Origin: Njordibacter sp028825405
Lineage (GTDB): Bacteria > Pseudomonadota > Gammaproteobacteria > Pseudomonadales > Balneatricaceae
Assembly (NCBI RefSeq): GCF_047730065.1
Contig: NZ_CP159829.1
Span: forward strand, 1,426,001 to 1,490,000
Length of the DNA stretch: 64,000 nucleotides
Direction: 5' to 3'
Part shown: positions 27,478 to 35,139 of the stretch, piece by piece
How the letters are laid out: every line of letters begins with the position of its first letter
Position numbering within the stretch: position 1 is the stretch's first letter
Notes under the pieces: model-generated
Told to the model about the DNA's origin: nothing
Database searches by the model: none
The model's input: only the letters and a program-made list of their open reading frames with translations
Position numbers and translations under genes: made by a program

Positions 27478-27828
27478 TTAAAATACCAAATGTTGATCGT
27501 ATTGAGCGTATAAAGAAGCTACTTTAGAGCGATCTATTACCGTGACTGTCTGGCTTAGATCAGTAGCCAAAAGGCCGAACTGCTCGAGGGACTGTTGTTC
27601 TACCCATAGTTGGTGAATGTCATACATTTCTAGGGCACAAAGAATTTTTCCAATATGCTTATAGGAAGAGGGGAGATTGCTGGTAGGTAACAGCTGTAAC
27701 ACGCCTTCATCAATGAACAAGATGCCAGGGGATTGTTCAAAAGCAGCCAACACTAAAGCCACATCTAAGGATTCCTTAGCGGCTTGAAGGCCATAAGGAG
27801 TAGACCTTAGGGTCATTAAACACGCCAT
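27478..27828 (-). CDS. tusC: Sulfur relay subunit TusC
   Basis: This 116-residue DsrF/TusC family protein has LRSTPYGLQAAKESLDVAL and FIDEGVLQLLP. It is part of the TusBCD complex for tRNA 2-thiolation. It sits 3 bp from tusD and 2 bp from tusB. The length is as in E. coli. Confidence 0.9.
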   Translation of the reverse strand: MACLMTLRSTPYGLQAAKESLDVALVLAAFEQSPGILFIDEGVLQLLPTSNLPSSYKHIGKILCALEMYDIHQLWVEQQSLEQFGLLATDLSQTVTVIDRSKVASLYAQYDQHLVF

Positions 27829-27831
27829 GAG

Positions 27832-28272
27832 CTATCCTCCAAAACTAACTAACCTATCACACTCTGCAGAAGCAGCGGCAAACTGTCCAAGTCCCACTAG
27901 GGTAAAACGAGCAGCCAAATTATCGCCTCTGAGTTCGTAACGATTGGCTTCTTGCTGATCGACGATGCCCGCTTGAAGGGCAGCAGCGATGCACACCCCA
28001 AGCTCAAGATCATGGTCGATGCTCAACTTCTGCCATAACGCCGTGAGGTTAGTCTCATCTTGGGGCATCACTTTGAAATCTGAAGCTAAATAGACAGCCT
28101 GTTGATAAAAGAACACCCTTATTACTTGATGTCCTTGTAGCAATAGTTCCTTAGTGAAGCAAAACGCAGACAAGGCTTGGCTTTGTTGATCAGCACCACA
28201 GCGCACAACAATGGTATAGGTTAAAGACCCTGTATTGGGAGCAGAAGATTTTACTGTTGTTAAATCAGGCAT
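27832..28272 (-). CDS. tusD: Sulfur relay subunit TusD
   Basis: This DsrE/TusD family protein of 146 residues has the pattern YTIVVRCG, QGHQVIRVFFYQQAVYLA, and a Cys in LGVCIAAALQAGIV that corresponds to the persulfide-carrying cysteine. The ATG at 28272 lies directly downstream of the yccA terminator hairpin, with no separate ribosome site. A GTG at 28305 inside the hairpin region is an alternative. About 16 residues before the family core have no counterpart in E. coli TusD. Confidence 0.9.
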   Translation of the reverse strand: MPDLTTVKSSAPNTGSLTYTIVVRCGADQQSQALSAFCFTKELLLQGHQVIRVFFYQQAVYLASDFKVMPQDETNLTALWQKLSIDHDLELGVCIAAALQAGIVDQQEANRYELRGDNLAARFTLVGLGQFAAASAECDRLVSFGG

Positions 28273-28275
28273 ATA

Positions 28276-28300
28276 CAAAAACCCCGCCAAAAGGCGGGGT
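28276..28300 (-). terminator. yccA terminator abutting the tusD start
   Basis: On the minus strand ACCCCGCC, loop TTTT, then GGCGGGGT is followed by T5. It ends 28 bp after the yccA stop and lies 3 nt before the tusD ATG. The only Shine-Dalgarno-like sequence for tusD (GGCGGGG) is in its 3' arm. Confidence 0.85.
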
Positions 28301-28328
28301 TCCACGATCAGTTAACAAACCAAGCTGA

Positions 28329-28997
28329 TTAATCATCGCCACTCAAGGCACCCGTCAGATGCAACAACATCATAAACAAGTTATAAATATTGAGGTATAA
28401 GCTGACAGTCATCATGACGTAGTTGGTTTCACCGCCATTCACCATGCGGCTAGTGTCGTATAATATAAAACCAGAAAAGACTAGAACGCCAACTGCACTA
28501 ATCGCTAGAGATAACGCCGGAATGGCAAAGAAAATATTAGCCAATGAGGCGATGATCACAAGGATCAAACCAATCATCAAAAAACCACCCATAAAGCTGA
28601 AGTCTTTGCGGCTCGAAATGGCATAGGCAGACAAGCCCAAGAAGGTAATACCGGTCATAGATAAGGCTGTCATCACGATGTCACCACCGTTGGCCATCCC
28701 CAAGTAGAAATTAACGATAGGGCCAGCCGTATAACCAAGAAATCCCGTAAAAAAGAATACCAGCGGGATTGATAAAGCAGAATTTCTAAATTTTTGCAGA
28801 GCAAATAATGTACCAAACAATACTACGAGTTGGATGATCCAATTCACAGGGGCTGCATTACTCGCAATGGCCATGGTTGCAGTAATGGCACTGAAAATAA
28901 GTGTCATAGAAAGTAGGGCGTAAGTGTTACGCAGTACCTTATTGGTCGCTAACGCAGATTCTTGAGCGCTGCTTGAAACTTGAATTTGATCTTGCAT
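28329..28997 (-). CDS. yccA: Bax inhibitor-1 family membrane protein YccA
   Basis: This 222-residue integral membrane protein has seven hydrophobic segments and the UPF0005/BI-1 pattern (FTGFLGYTAGPIVNFYL, ILYDTSRMVNGGETNYVMM). YccA is known as a substrate and modulator of the FtsH protease. The ATG at 28997 has GAGGA about 9 nt upstream. Another ATG at 29012 overlaps that ribosome site and is less likely. It lies next to tus genes and opposite hspQ. Confidence 0.92.
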   Translation of the reverse strand: MQDQIQVSSSAQESALATNKVLRNTYALLSMTLIFSAITATMAIASNAAPVNWIIQLVVLFGTLFALQKFRNSALSIPLVFFFTGFLGYTAGPIVNFYLGMANGGDIVMTALSMTGITFLGLSAYAISSRKDFSFMGGFLMIGLILVIIASLANIFFAIPALSLAISAVGVLVFSGFILYDTSRMVNGGETNYVMMTVSLYLNIYNLFMMLLHLTGALSGDD

Positions 28998-29174
28998 GTA
29001 ATAAATCCTCATTAAACTGTAGGGATTATTGTAATCTAACTAGCTAGAGATACTAGTTTATTTACAAAATAATTTGTAAATATTAGCAAATACAACTACT
29101 TAATATTAGTGATAACATAATTTAATGTGAAAATCATGGGTTTGAGTAGCGCAAAGGCCCAGATGGAAGTCATG

Positions 29175-29210
29175 AAAACACTTTGAAGTGTTTTATTAAA
29201 AGGCTATAAT
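29175..29210 (+). promoter_or_regulatory. Candidate hspQ promoter overlapping a palindrome
   Basis: TTGAAG (29183-29188), a 16-bp spacer and TATAAT (29205-29210) form a good sigma-70-type promoter 34 bp before hspQ. The -35 box sits inside an inverted repeat with 9-bp arms, AAAACACTT and AAGTGTTTT (29175-29194). The repeat could be an operator. Confidence 0.5.
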
Positions 29211-29244
29211 CAGCCCCTTACTATACTTAAGAGTATTAAATTTA

Positions 29245-29580
29245 ATGCCACTTTCTCATGCTCACTTCAACATTGGCCAGGTCGTACAACATAAGCATTA
29301 TGGCTTTCGTGGGGTCGTTTTTGATGTCGATTTTGAGTATTCACTCGACGAGCAATGGTATCAAGCAGCCTGCAAAGCGATGGAAGGTTTAGGTCAACCA
29401 CCCATTGCAAAGAACCAACCGTTTTATCATTTGTTAACAGATGGAAGTGTCCACGAGTCCTACGTATCGCAACAGAACTTATGCGCAGCAATGGATGTGG
29501 CGCCAGTGCAGCACGCAGGCCTAGAAGCATTATTTACCATCACCAATGGCCAATATATACATCGATACAGTGTTAATTAG
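29245..29580 (+). CDS. hspQ: Heat shock protein HspQ
   Basis: This 111-residue protein of the HspQ/YccV family has FNIGQVVQHKHYGFRGVVFDVD and, later, PFYHLLTDG with YVSQQNL. HspQ is a hemimethylated-DNA-binding protein and a Lon specificity enhancer in E. coli-like bacteria; lon lies at 38.6-41.0 kb here. It is transcribed alone, divergent from yccA. A family-typical first strand begins near residue 6, supporting the ATG. Confidence 0.92.
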   Translation: MPLSHAHFNIGQVVQHKHYGFRGVVFDVDFEYSLDEQWYQAACKAMEGLGQPPIAKNQPFYHLLTDGSVHESYVSQQNLCAAMDVAPVQHAGLEALFTITNGQYIHRYSVN

Positions 29581-29705
29581 GCATCTTGTAGACAGAGTAA
29601 TTTAACTAAACAAGCCATTGTAAAGTTACATTAGGGTCAGTTTGGTTGAGTTTAATGCAGACTGTCCAAAGCTAATTAATTAAAGATAACTAAAAGACAC
29701 TATTT

Positions 29706-29730
29706 AAAACCAACTTTAGTTGGTTTTTTT
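29706..29730. terminator. Terminator between hspQ and the XRE regulator
   Basis: AAACCAAC, loop TTTA, GTTGGTTT followed by T-tract. It lies 127 bp after hspQ and touches the stop of the opposite XRE gene, so it may serve both. On the minus strand the T-tract is shorter. Confidence 0.75.
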
Positions 29731-30076
29731 ATGGGTTAAAATTAATGCGCCTGACCAAGTCACGAACTAACGTCTGTTGCTCACTTGATAACGCAGCCAT
29801 GTTCAGTAGTAATTCGGCTTCGTCGTCATTATCAGTGTAGAAATATGGTACCGGCGCGCCAAGAGTCAAGGCTAATCGACATAAGGTTGCGTAATCAGGC
29901 ACGTGCTTACCACGCTCATACTGATTCATGCGCGCGCTTGCTGATGCTTCGTCTATGCCTGCTGCAATGCCCAAGCTACGTTGTGAAAGGTTCAGCTTGA
30001 GACGTGCAGCCTTAAGGCGGCGTGGCACAGGACAGGACAGTGGGTCATGCACAAGGTTTTGAATAGGTTTAACCAC
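29729..30076 (-). CDS. XRE-type helix-turn-helix regulator
   Basis: This 115-residue protein has a GTG start. A Cro/CI-type HTH covers residues about 18-75 (LKAARLKLNLSQRSLGIAAG for helices 1-2, then MNQYERGKHVPDYATLCRLA). The C-terminal 35 residues are acidic then amphipathic (LSSEQQTLVRDLVRRI). Its target is unknown. It is the nearest gene left of dif, reading away from it. Its promoter must lie within 75 bp of dif, so dif-bound proteins could affect it. Confidence 0.8.
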   Translation of the reverse strand: MVKPIQNLVHDPLSCPVPRRLKAARLKLNLSQRSLGIAAGIDEASASARMNQYERGKHVPDYATLCRLALTLGAPVPYFYTDNDDEAELLLNMAALSSEQQTLVRDLVRRINFNP

Positions 30077-30149
30077 AATAGCTAATTAGAACGTAACAGT
30101 GGACAAGTGGGGTAAGTATACCGAGGGAGCCGTTTATAATCTATATTTA

Positions 30150-30177
30150 ACTTCGCATAATGTATATTATGTTAAAT
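30150..30177. other. dif: Chromosome dimer resolution site dif
   Basis: Left arm ACTTCGCATAA (30150-30160), central TGTATA (30161-30166) and right arm TTATGTTAAAT (30167-30177) match the 28-bp E. coli dif as I know it. The centre and XerD arm are identical, and the XerC arm differs only in its first few bases. XerC and XerD recombine here to resolve chromosome dimers, driven by FtsK. This marks the replication terminus region. The site lies in a 213-bp divergent intergenic gap. Confidence 0.93.
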
Positions 30178-30249
30178 TATGGAAGTATATAAATTACCCC
30201 ACAATAAACGGTAACAATATTGGCTAGTTATTCGAAGCCATCAGCTCTA

Positions 30250-30269
30250 TACTGTACGCACATACAGTA
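30250..30269 (+). promoter_or_regulatory. LexA (SOS) box
   Basis: TACTGT, 8 bp, ACAGTA matches the proteobacterial LexA operator CTGT-N8-ACAG exactly, with the extended flanking T-A and T-A pairs. It lies 20 bp before the ATG of the yebG-like gene, where LexA would block transcription or early elongation. Confidence 0.88.
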
Positions 30270-30289
30270 GATCATATTATGGATAAACC

Positions 30290-30550
30290 ATGACAATTCG
30301 CACAGTACATCAGGTCATTAACAAGTCAGGCACAGTAATTGGAGAATTCATGGATATTAAATTAGCGAAGGATTTAGACAACCGCACCGATGTCCTTTAT
30401 TTTATCGCTGATCTAATCGAAAGCGCTGGCATCGATGAAACCACTGCAGAAAAAGTTGCTGATGTCATGCTTGAAGACAACACTCGTAAACAACTCCTAA
30501 ACCAACTAAAATCAGTAAAAGACCTACCCTCTATGAGCTCAGAGACTTAA
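30290..30550 (+). CDS. yebG: YebG-like SOS-induced protein
   Basis: This small acidic protein has 86 residues. The pattern of an N-terminal strand pair (VHQVINKSGTVIGEFMD), a KLAKDLDNR segment, and a helical region ending QLLNQLKSVKDLPS resembles YebG, a LexA-regulated DNA-damage-inducible protein of unknown activity. Recognition is by pattern, not close identity. The perfect LexA box 20 bp upstream strongly supports it. It is the first gene right of dif. The DMT transporter follows after 5 bp. Confidence 0.7.
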   Translation: MTIRTVHQVINKSGTVIGEFMDIKLAKDLDNRTDVLYFIADLIESAGIDETTAEKVADVMLEDNTRKQLLNQLKSVKDLPSMSSET

Positions 30551-30555
30551 GACTA

Positions 30556-31461
30556 GTGCCACAGCAACGACAGCAATTTATAAATTGGGCCTTATTGGTA
30601 TCCCTTGTGGCTTTATGGGGCACTTCTTTTTTAGGCATAAAAATAAGTCTTCGCTCATTCACTCCTGATCAAGTCGTGGTATTAAGGCTTTCCATTGGCG
30701 CTATCGTGCTCATTGTGTTTATGCTAGCCCGTGGAAAAATGTTACCTAAAAAACCCATTGCATGGGCACACTTTATGCTCCTGGGACTGGTTGGCAATGT
30801 GTTACCATTTTGGTTGATTGCTAAGGGGCAAATGTTTGTTACTTCAGGTATGGCTGGGCTTTTGATGGCAATCATGCCTTTGATGACATTAATTTTAGCC
30901 CATTTTTTTATTGCTGGTGAAAACCTTAATCGCAACAAATTATTGGGTTTTGTATTTGGAATTTCTGGCATCACATTAATACTAGGGCCCACAATTTTGG
31001 GATCTGAAAACAGTCTGTTAGGCTGCTTATTAGTTCTATCAGCAGCCGTTCTGTACGCCACGAACACGATTATTGCTCGACGCTTACCCACTTATAGCTC
31101 TGCGGTGGTAAGCACAGGTGTCACTATCTGTGCGGCGGTAATCAGCTTCATGATCTGGCCTTCGGTGCTCACTATTGATTGGCCACAAGTGTCAAACTTA
31201 GCTTTGGTCACGATTATTTGGCTTGGAGTTTTTCCTACGGGTGTGGCTGCTATTATTTTCTTTGTTCTTATACGGCGGGCTGGACCGACTTTTTTGTCTA
31301 ATATCAACTACCTTATTCCTCTAGTGGCTTATTTTACAGGCGCGTTAGTACTAGGAGAACTGATAGTTTGGCACGATATGATAGCCTTGGCTGCTATTCT
31401 GTTTGGCATTGCGGTGAGTCGACGCTCTGTGCGTAATAGATCGGTCAATATAGAATCATAA
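30556..31461 (+). CDS. DMT-superfamily (EamA) transporter
   Basis: This 301-residue protein has a GTG start and ten hydrophobic segments arranged as two EamA repeats (about residues 10-145 and 155-290). The first repeat has the typical ALWGTSFLGIKISLR and the second LLVLSAAVLYATNTIIARR. Such proteins are inner-membrane metabolite or drug exporters; the substrate cannot be predicted. It lies 5 bp after yebG, so it may be co-induced by SOS. Confidence 0.88.
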   Translation: MPQQRQQFINWALLVSLVALWGTSFLGIKISLRSFTPDQVVVLRLSIGAIVLIVFMLARGKMLPKKPIAWAHFMLLGLVGNVLPFWLIAKGQMFVTSGMAGLLMAIMPLMTLILAHFFIAGENLNRNKLLGFVFGISGITLILGPTILGSENSLLGCLLVLSAAVLYATNTIIARRLPTYSSAVVSTGVTICAAVISFMIWPSVLTIDWPQVSNLALVTIIWLGVFPTGVAAIIFFVLIRRAGPTFLSNINYLIPLVAYFTGALVLGELIVWHDMIALAAILFGIAVSRRSVRNRSVNIES

Positions 31462-31487
31462 CCTCAATTCTTAACCTCAATTCTTAA
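31462..31487. repeat. 13-bp tandem duplication at the uvrY 3' end
   Basis: CCTCAATTCTTAA occurs twice in direct succession (31462-31474 and 31475-31487). The uvrY stop codon lies in the second copy. It looks like a recent slippage duplication between the convergent EamA and uvrY genes. Confidence 0.85.
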
Positions 31488-32121
31488 CAATGCCCTGTAG
31501 TATTGCAAACTGAACGATACTAAAACTTGTTTCAAGCTTCAGCTTTTTCATGATATTAGATCGATGAGAATGTATAGTTTTATGACTTAAGTTCATATCG
31601 TGGCCGATTTCTATAGCTGTGCGCCCTTCTGCTAACAACGAAAATACTTGAAACTCCCTTGGAGTTAACTTATTGATTGCGGCTTCGTCGTTACCGGGCG
31701 TTTTATTGATTTCACGCATCACCTGATTAGTGACAAAAGTCTCTCCCCTGTAGACCTTACGAATAGCTTGAATGAGTTCTTGTGGCGCACAACGCTTACT
31801 CAAATAGCCTTGTGCACCCGCTGCTAAAACACGAGAAGGAAAAGGCTCTGTTTCATGCACTGTTAGGGCAATTATTTTTTCTTTAACGTTGCGTTTACGT
31901 AAGCGCCCTATGGCTTCTAAGCCGCCAGTACCAGGCATGTTAATGTCCATGATAATGATATCAGGCCTTAAATCGTTTACCAATTGATAGGATTCTTCAC
32001 CACTTTGAGCTTCTGCCAGAACTCTAACATCACTAGTAGTTTCAATTAAACGTCGGAACCCGACCCGGACGATTTGATGATCATCAACTAACAATACCGT
32101 AATTGGCTTTGACTTTGACAT
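31477..32121 (-). CDS. uvrY: UvrY/GacA-type response regulator
   Basis: This regulator has 214 residues. The receiver domain (res. 1-120) has LLVDDHQIVRVGFRRLIE and the phospho-Asp context DIIIMDINMPGTGG. The LuxR-type HTH is at the C-terminus (LTPREFQVFSLLAEGRTAIEIG, given as two motifs). It is the response regulator of BarA/GacS systems that induce CsrB-like RNAs. ATG at 32121 was chosen; a TTG six codons upstream is possible. uvrY normally precedes uvrC-pgsA; here it follows pgsA after a 570-bp gap. Confidence 0.92.
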   Translation of the reverse strand: MSKSKPITVLLVDDHQIVRVGFRRLIETTSDVRVLAEAQSGEESYQLVNDLRPDIIIMDINMPGTGGLEAIGRLRKRNVKEKIIALTVHETEPFPSRVLAAGAQGYLSKRCAPQELIQAIRKVYRGETFVTNQVMREINKTPGNDEAAINKLTPREFQVFSLLAEGRTAIEIGHDMNLSHKTIHSHRSNIMKKLKLETSFSIVQFAILQGIVKN

Positions 32122-32218
32122 ATATTTATAATGACCCAAATCCTAGCTGCTCTGCAGTAGTCTTTAAAATTTGATTTAAATCTGCAAACAGATTTGCTTA
32201 CAGCAAGATTTCAAAGAA

Positions 32219-32434
32219 TTAGTTTGGGCCGTTAGAATCATTGCCTGCTGTTTTTAACATCTGATTTAGTATATTAATTTTAAAACCGACGAAAGCTATA
32301 AAAGACTGCGGATACTGCGGGTTAGTAACACTCATATGATCAGTGTGCAAAATGTGCCATTTGTAGCAAGATTCGCTCATCCACTTTAGGGCACGAACTT
32401 GTCTATTTTTGAGATTGACTACTAGAATGCCCAT
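32219..32434 (-). CDS. Possible small protein, unknown
   Basis: A 71-residue frame starting MGILVVNLKNRQV has an AAAGG about 10 nt before its ATG. It has a mixed, globular-looking composition including two Cys and several aromatic residues (SESCYKWHILH). I recognise no family. It lies between pgsA and uvrY on their strand. It may be a chance ORF; only conservation would settle it. Confidence 0.3.
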   Translation of the reverse strand: MGILVVNLKNRQVRALKWMSESCYKWHILHTDHMSVTNPQYPQSFIAFVGFKINILNQMLKTAGNDSNGPN

Positions 32435-32670
32435 GTTATTTCTGCCTTTTCTTTCCAATAAGAAAGTATTGGAGAACGGTCAAATTAACTGATGTGTGCG
32501 TGAGAAGCAACAAAGAATATTTATTAATGAGATCAGTGAGATTTAATTTAGTTGGATTTAGTTTTAGTTTAACAAAGAAACTAATAATCGATTTGATTGC
32601 ATTTTTCCTGTATAGCCGACGGACTGGACAACACCTATATGGCCACATCAAACAACTTAGCTATTTCCAA

Positions 32671-32688
32671 AAACGCACTTAGGCGTTT
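32671..32688 (-). terminator. pgsA terminator
   Basis: On the minus strand AAACGC, loop CTAAGT, GCGTTT then T-rich sequence, beginning 3 nt after the pgsA stop. The 6-bp stem is A/T-flanked and modest. Confidence 0.6.
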
Positions 32689-32690
32689 GC

Positions 32691-33242
32691 TTACATGTCC
32701 TTTTTGAGGTGCGACCATGCAGCGCTTAAGTACAACATCATAGACCATAGCGTCAAAGCCGCAGCAGCATACAGCATGACTAAGCCGAGGGTGGCAATGA
32801 GTGTTCCAGGTGGCGTAGCAAGTAAAAATACAATAGAGCCCATTTGCATAGTGGTTTTGACTTTACCAATGTAAGAGACTGCCACATGAGCCCCTTTTCC
32901 TGTTTCTGCCATCCATTCACGCAAAGCCGAAATAACAATCTCACGACTAATAATAATAATCGCTGGTACCGTTAGCCATAACTCAGAATAGGATTCAACG
33001 AGCACAACCAAGGCGACTGCTACTGTAACTTTATCTGCAACAGGATCTAAAAATGCGCCAAAGGCAGTGGTTTGATTAAGTTTTCGAGCTAAGAAACCAT
33101 CTAGCCAATCGGTTGCCGCTGCCAGCATGAACAAACCAGATGCCCACAAAAATCGGCTTTCTGATGGCCAATAATAGGCGATCAAAATAAACGGAATTAA
33201 CACCAAACGAAACAGCGTCAGTAAATTAGGGATATTCAACAT
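32691..33242 (-). CDS. pgsA: CDP-diacylglycerol--glycerol-3-phosphate 3-phosphatidyltransferase
   Basis: This 183-residue membrane enzyme makes phosphatidylglycerophosphate. The CDP-alcohol phosphotransferase motif is seen as DWLDGFLARKLNQTTAFG followed by AFLDPVADK. The start at 33242 gives the family N-terminus MLNIPNLLTLFRLVLIPF; the open frame extends further into uvrC but without similarity. It follows uvrC by 46 bp, the standard uvrC-pgsA arrangement. Confidence 0.95.
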   Translation of the reverse strand: MLNIPNLLTLFRLVLIPFILIAYYWPSESRFLWASGLFMLAAATDWLDGFLARKLNQTTAFGAFLDPVADKVTVAVALVVLVESYSELWLTVPAIIIISREIVISALREWMAETGKGAHVAVSYIGKVKTTMQMGSIVFLLATPPGTLIATLGLVMLYAAAALTLWSMMLYLSAAWSHLKKDM

Positions 33243-33288
33243 AATCAATCGTTTGGCATAGTGGATGTGTCTGGGGTGCCATTCTAGC

Positions 33289-35133
33289 CTATCCGTCTTC
33301 ACCCCGTAAAGAACGATAAATTGTATCGGCCATTTCTGCACTAATTCCCTTCACTTTGGTCAATTCGTCAATACTAGCCTTGGTTAAGTCCTGCATGCCA
33401 CCAAAATGGCTTAATAAGGCTTGACGACGCTTTGGCCCTACCCCATCAATCTGTTGTAGATTAGATTGGGTACGTTTCTTATTTCTTCGAGCCCGATGTC
33501 CAGTAATAGCAAACCGATGGCTCTCATCCCTGATATGCTGCAATAAATGCAAGGCTGAAGAATCATCTGGTAGGGCAATCTCTTCCCCTGTCCAACCATT
33601 AAATAGCCGCTCAAAACCTGCTTTACGAGTATCTCCTTTAGCTACACCTAAGACATAAAGGTCTTGTAACTGAAGTTCAGATAACACTTGAATCGCTTGA
33701 GTGATCTGGCCCTTTCCACCATCCACAATCAACAGATCAGGCATGACTCCCTGATTTTCTTTAAGTCTGGTGTAACGTCTGGTAATCGCTTGCGACATGG
33801 CTGCATAGTCATCGCCTGGGGTAATACCCTCAATATTAAAGGTACGATAATCTGATTTTTTTGGACCACCTTGATCAAATACGACACAGGAGGCCACGGT
33901 CGCCTCACCACTAGAGTGGCTGATATCAAAGCACTCTAAACGTTCTGGCATTTGTGATAGATCCAGGGCTTCTTGCAAGGCCGCAAAACGAGATACCTGA
34001 GTTTGTTTGTTAGCGACGTAACTCAATAATGCTTGGTCTGCATTAGTTTGGGCGAGTCGAAGCCACTGTGCGCGTGGCCCCCTGACTTTACTGATCACTT
34101 TAAAACCATGCTCGGCTCGTTGAGCAATCGTTAAAGCTATGGTCTGTTGAGCTTCTTCCGCATCACTTACAAGCACCTCATCAGGAATTTCCCGATACTG
34201 GCCTGATAAGTAATACTGACCTAAAAATGCGGTCAAAATTTCTGATTTGAGTTCTTCTAAACCCATCTTTGGATAAAAGTTTTTACTGCCAATGACGCGG
34301 CCAGATCGAACCATTAATTGATGAATGCATATACCTGCCTGTGAGCCTGCTGCGGCGAATATATCTAAATTACCTCGTTTTGAAACCACATGTTGCTGCT
34401 CTTGAACCTGTCGAAGGAAACCTAATTGGTCCCTCAGTTGAGCTGCAGATTCAAATTTAAGCTGTTCAGCTGCAAGTTCCATTTTTTGACTAACTTCATC
34501 TAATAATTGTTGGTTCTTACCCTCTAGATATAAGGTAGCGTGACGCAGGTCTGCAGCATAGTCTTGCTGACTAATTTCACCTGTGCAGGGACCACTGCAG
34601 CGGCCAATTTGAAACTGTAAACAGGGGCGTTGACGGTTTGCAAAAAATGCATCTTCACATTGGCGTATGCGAAAAATACGCTGCATCAAATTAAGACTTT
34701 CCCGCACTGCTCCAGCACTGGTATATGGGCCAAAATAGCGGCCCTTGCGTTTTTTTCCTCCCCTGACGTATTGCATTGCTGGGTAATCATGTTGATCAGA
34801 GATGTAGACGTAGGGATAAGATTTATCATCTCTCAAAGAGATATTGTAGGGTGGTTTTAAACGCTTGATAAGCGTGTTTTCAAGCAGCAGTGCTTCACTT
34901 TCACTGTGGGTTAGCGTGACTTCTATAAAAACAACTTTTGACACCATCAACTGTGTTTTAGTATTGTGACTTTTACCTCTAAAATAGCTACTGACTCGGT
35001 TTTTTAGATTAACCGCTTTACCGACATAAATGACCTCATTATCAGCATCAAACATGCGGTATACACCCGGACGCAGTGGCAATTGTTTAAGATATTCTTG
35101 AATATCAAAATTTTTGGCAAGATCCTGAGTCAT
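33289..35133 (-). CDS. uvrC: Excinuclease ABC subunit C
   Basis: This 614-residue nuclease makes both incisions in nucleotide excision repair. The N-terminal GIY-YIG domain reads RPGVYRMFDADNEVIYVGKA. The middle includes the UVR motif that contacts UvrB and the RNase H-like C-terminal nuclease (LECFDISHSSGEATVASCVV). Tandem helix-hairpin-helix repeats end the protein (IDGVGPKRRQALLSHFGG). It has full length and is preceded by an 80-residue unknown gene only 6 bp upstream. Confidence 0.96.
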   Translation of the reverse strand: MTQDLAKNFDIQEYLKQLPLRPGVYRMFDADNEVIYVGKAVNLKNRVSSYFRGKSHNTKTQLMVSKVVFIEVTLTHSESEALLLENTLIKRLKPPYNISLRDDKSYPYVYISDQHDYPAMQYVRGGKKRKGRYFGPYTSAGAVRESLNLMQRIFRIRQCEDAFFANRQRPCLQFQIGRCSGPCTGEISQQDYAADLRHATLYLEGKNQQLLDEVSQKMELAAEQLKFESAAQLRDQLGFLRQVQEQQHVVSKRGNLDIFAAAGSQAGICIHQLMVRSGRVIGSKNFYPKMGLEELKSEILTAFLGQYYLSGQYREIPDEVLVSDAEEAQQTIALTIAQRAEHGFKVISKVRGPRAQWLRLAQTNADQALLSYVANKQTQVSRFAALQEALDLSQMPERLECFDISHSSGEATVASCVVFDQGGPKKSDYRTFNIEGITPGDDYAAMSQAITRRYTRLKENQGVMPDLLIVDGGKGQITQAIQVLSELQLQDLYVLGVAKGDTRKAGFERLFNGWTGEEIALPDDSSALHLLQHIRDESHRFAITGHRARRNKKRTQSNLQQIDGVGPKRRQALLSHFGGMQDLTKASIDELTKVKGISAEMADTIYRSLRGEDG

Positions 35134-35139
35134 AGTAAA

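Larger units (their letters stand above)
32122..32690. other. Long intergenic region between pgsA and uvrY
   Basis: This AT-rich stretch of 569 bp must hold the uvrY promoter. I found no tRNA here, although tRNA genes often follow uvrC-pgsA in related genomes. It contains the weak small ORF at 32219-32434 and the pgsA terminator at the right end. The segment 32460-32640 shows nothing I can name. Confidence 0.5.

Noticed and set aside
26881..28272. Dissimilatory sulfur oxidation (dsrEFH-dsrC)
   Set aside because: TusE has only the penultimate Cys and no dsrAB or other dsr genes are nearby; the order and mnmA fit tRNA thiolation.
30140..30180. Resemblance to a loxP site
   Set aside because: TAACTTCGCATAATGTAT looks like loxP, but the 11-6-11 layout and the right arm match dif exactly, not loxP.
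32436..32651. 71-residue minus-strand ORF upstream of the small unknown ORF
   Set aside because: It overlaps that ORF, lacks a ribosome site and has a composition expected from AT-rich noncoding DNA.
32122..32690. tRNA genes after pgsA
   Set aside because: No cloverleaf, T-loop (GTTCGA) or CCA end could be found on either strand.
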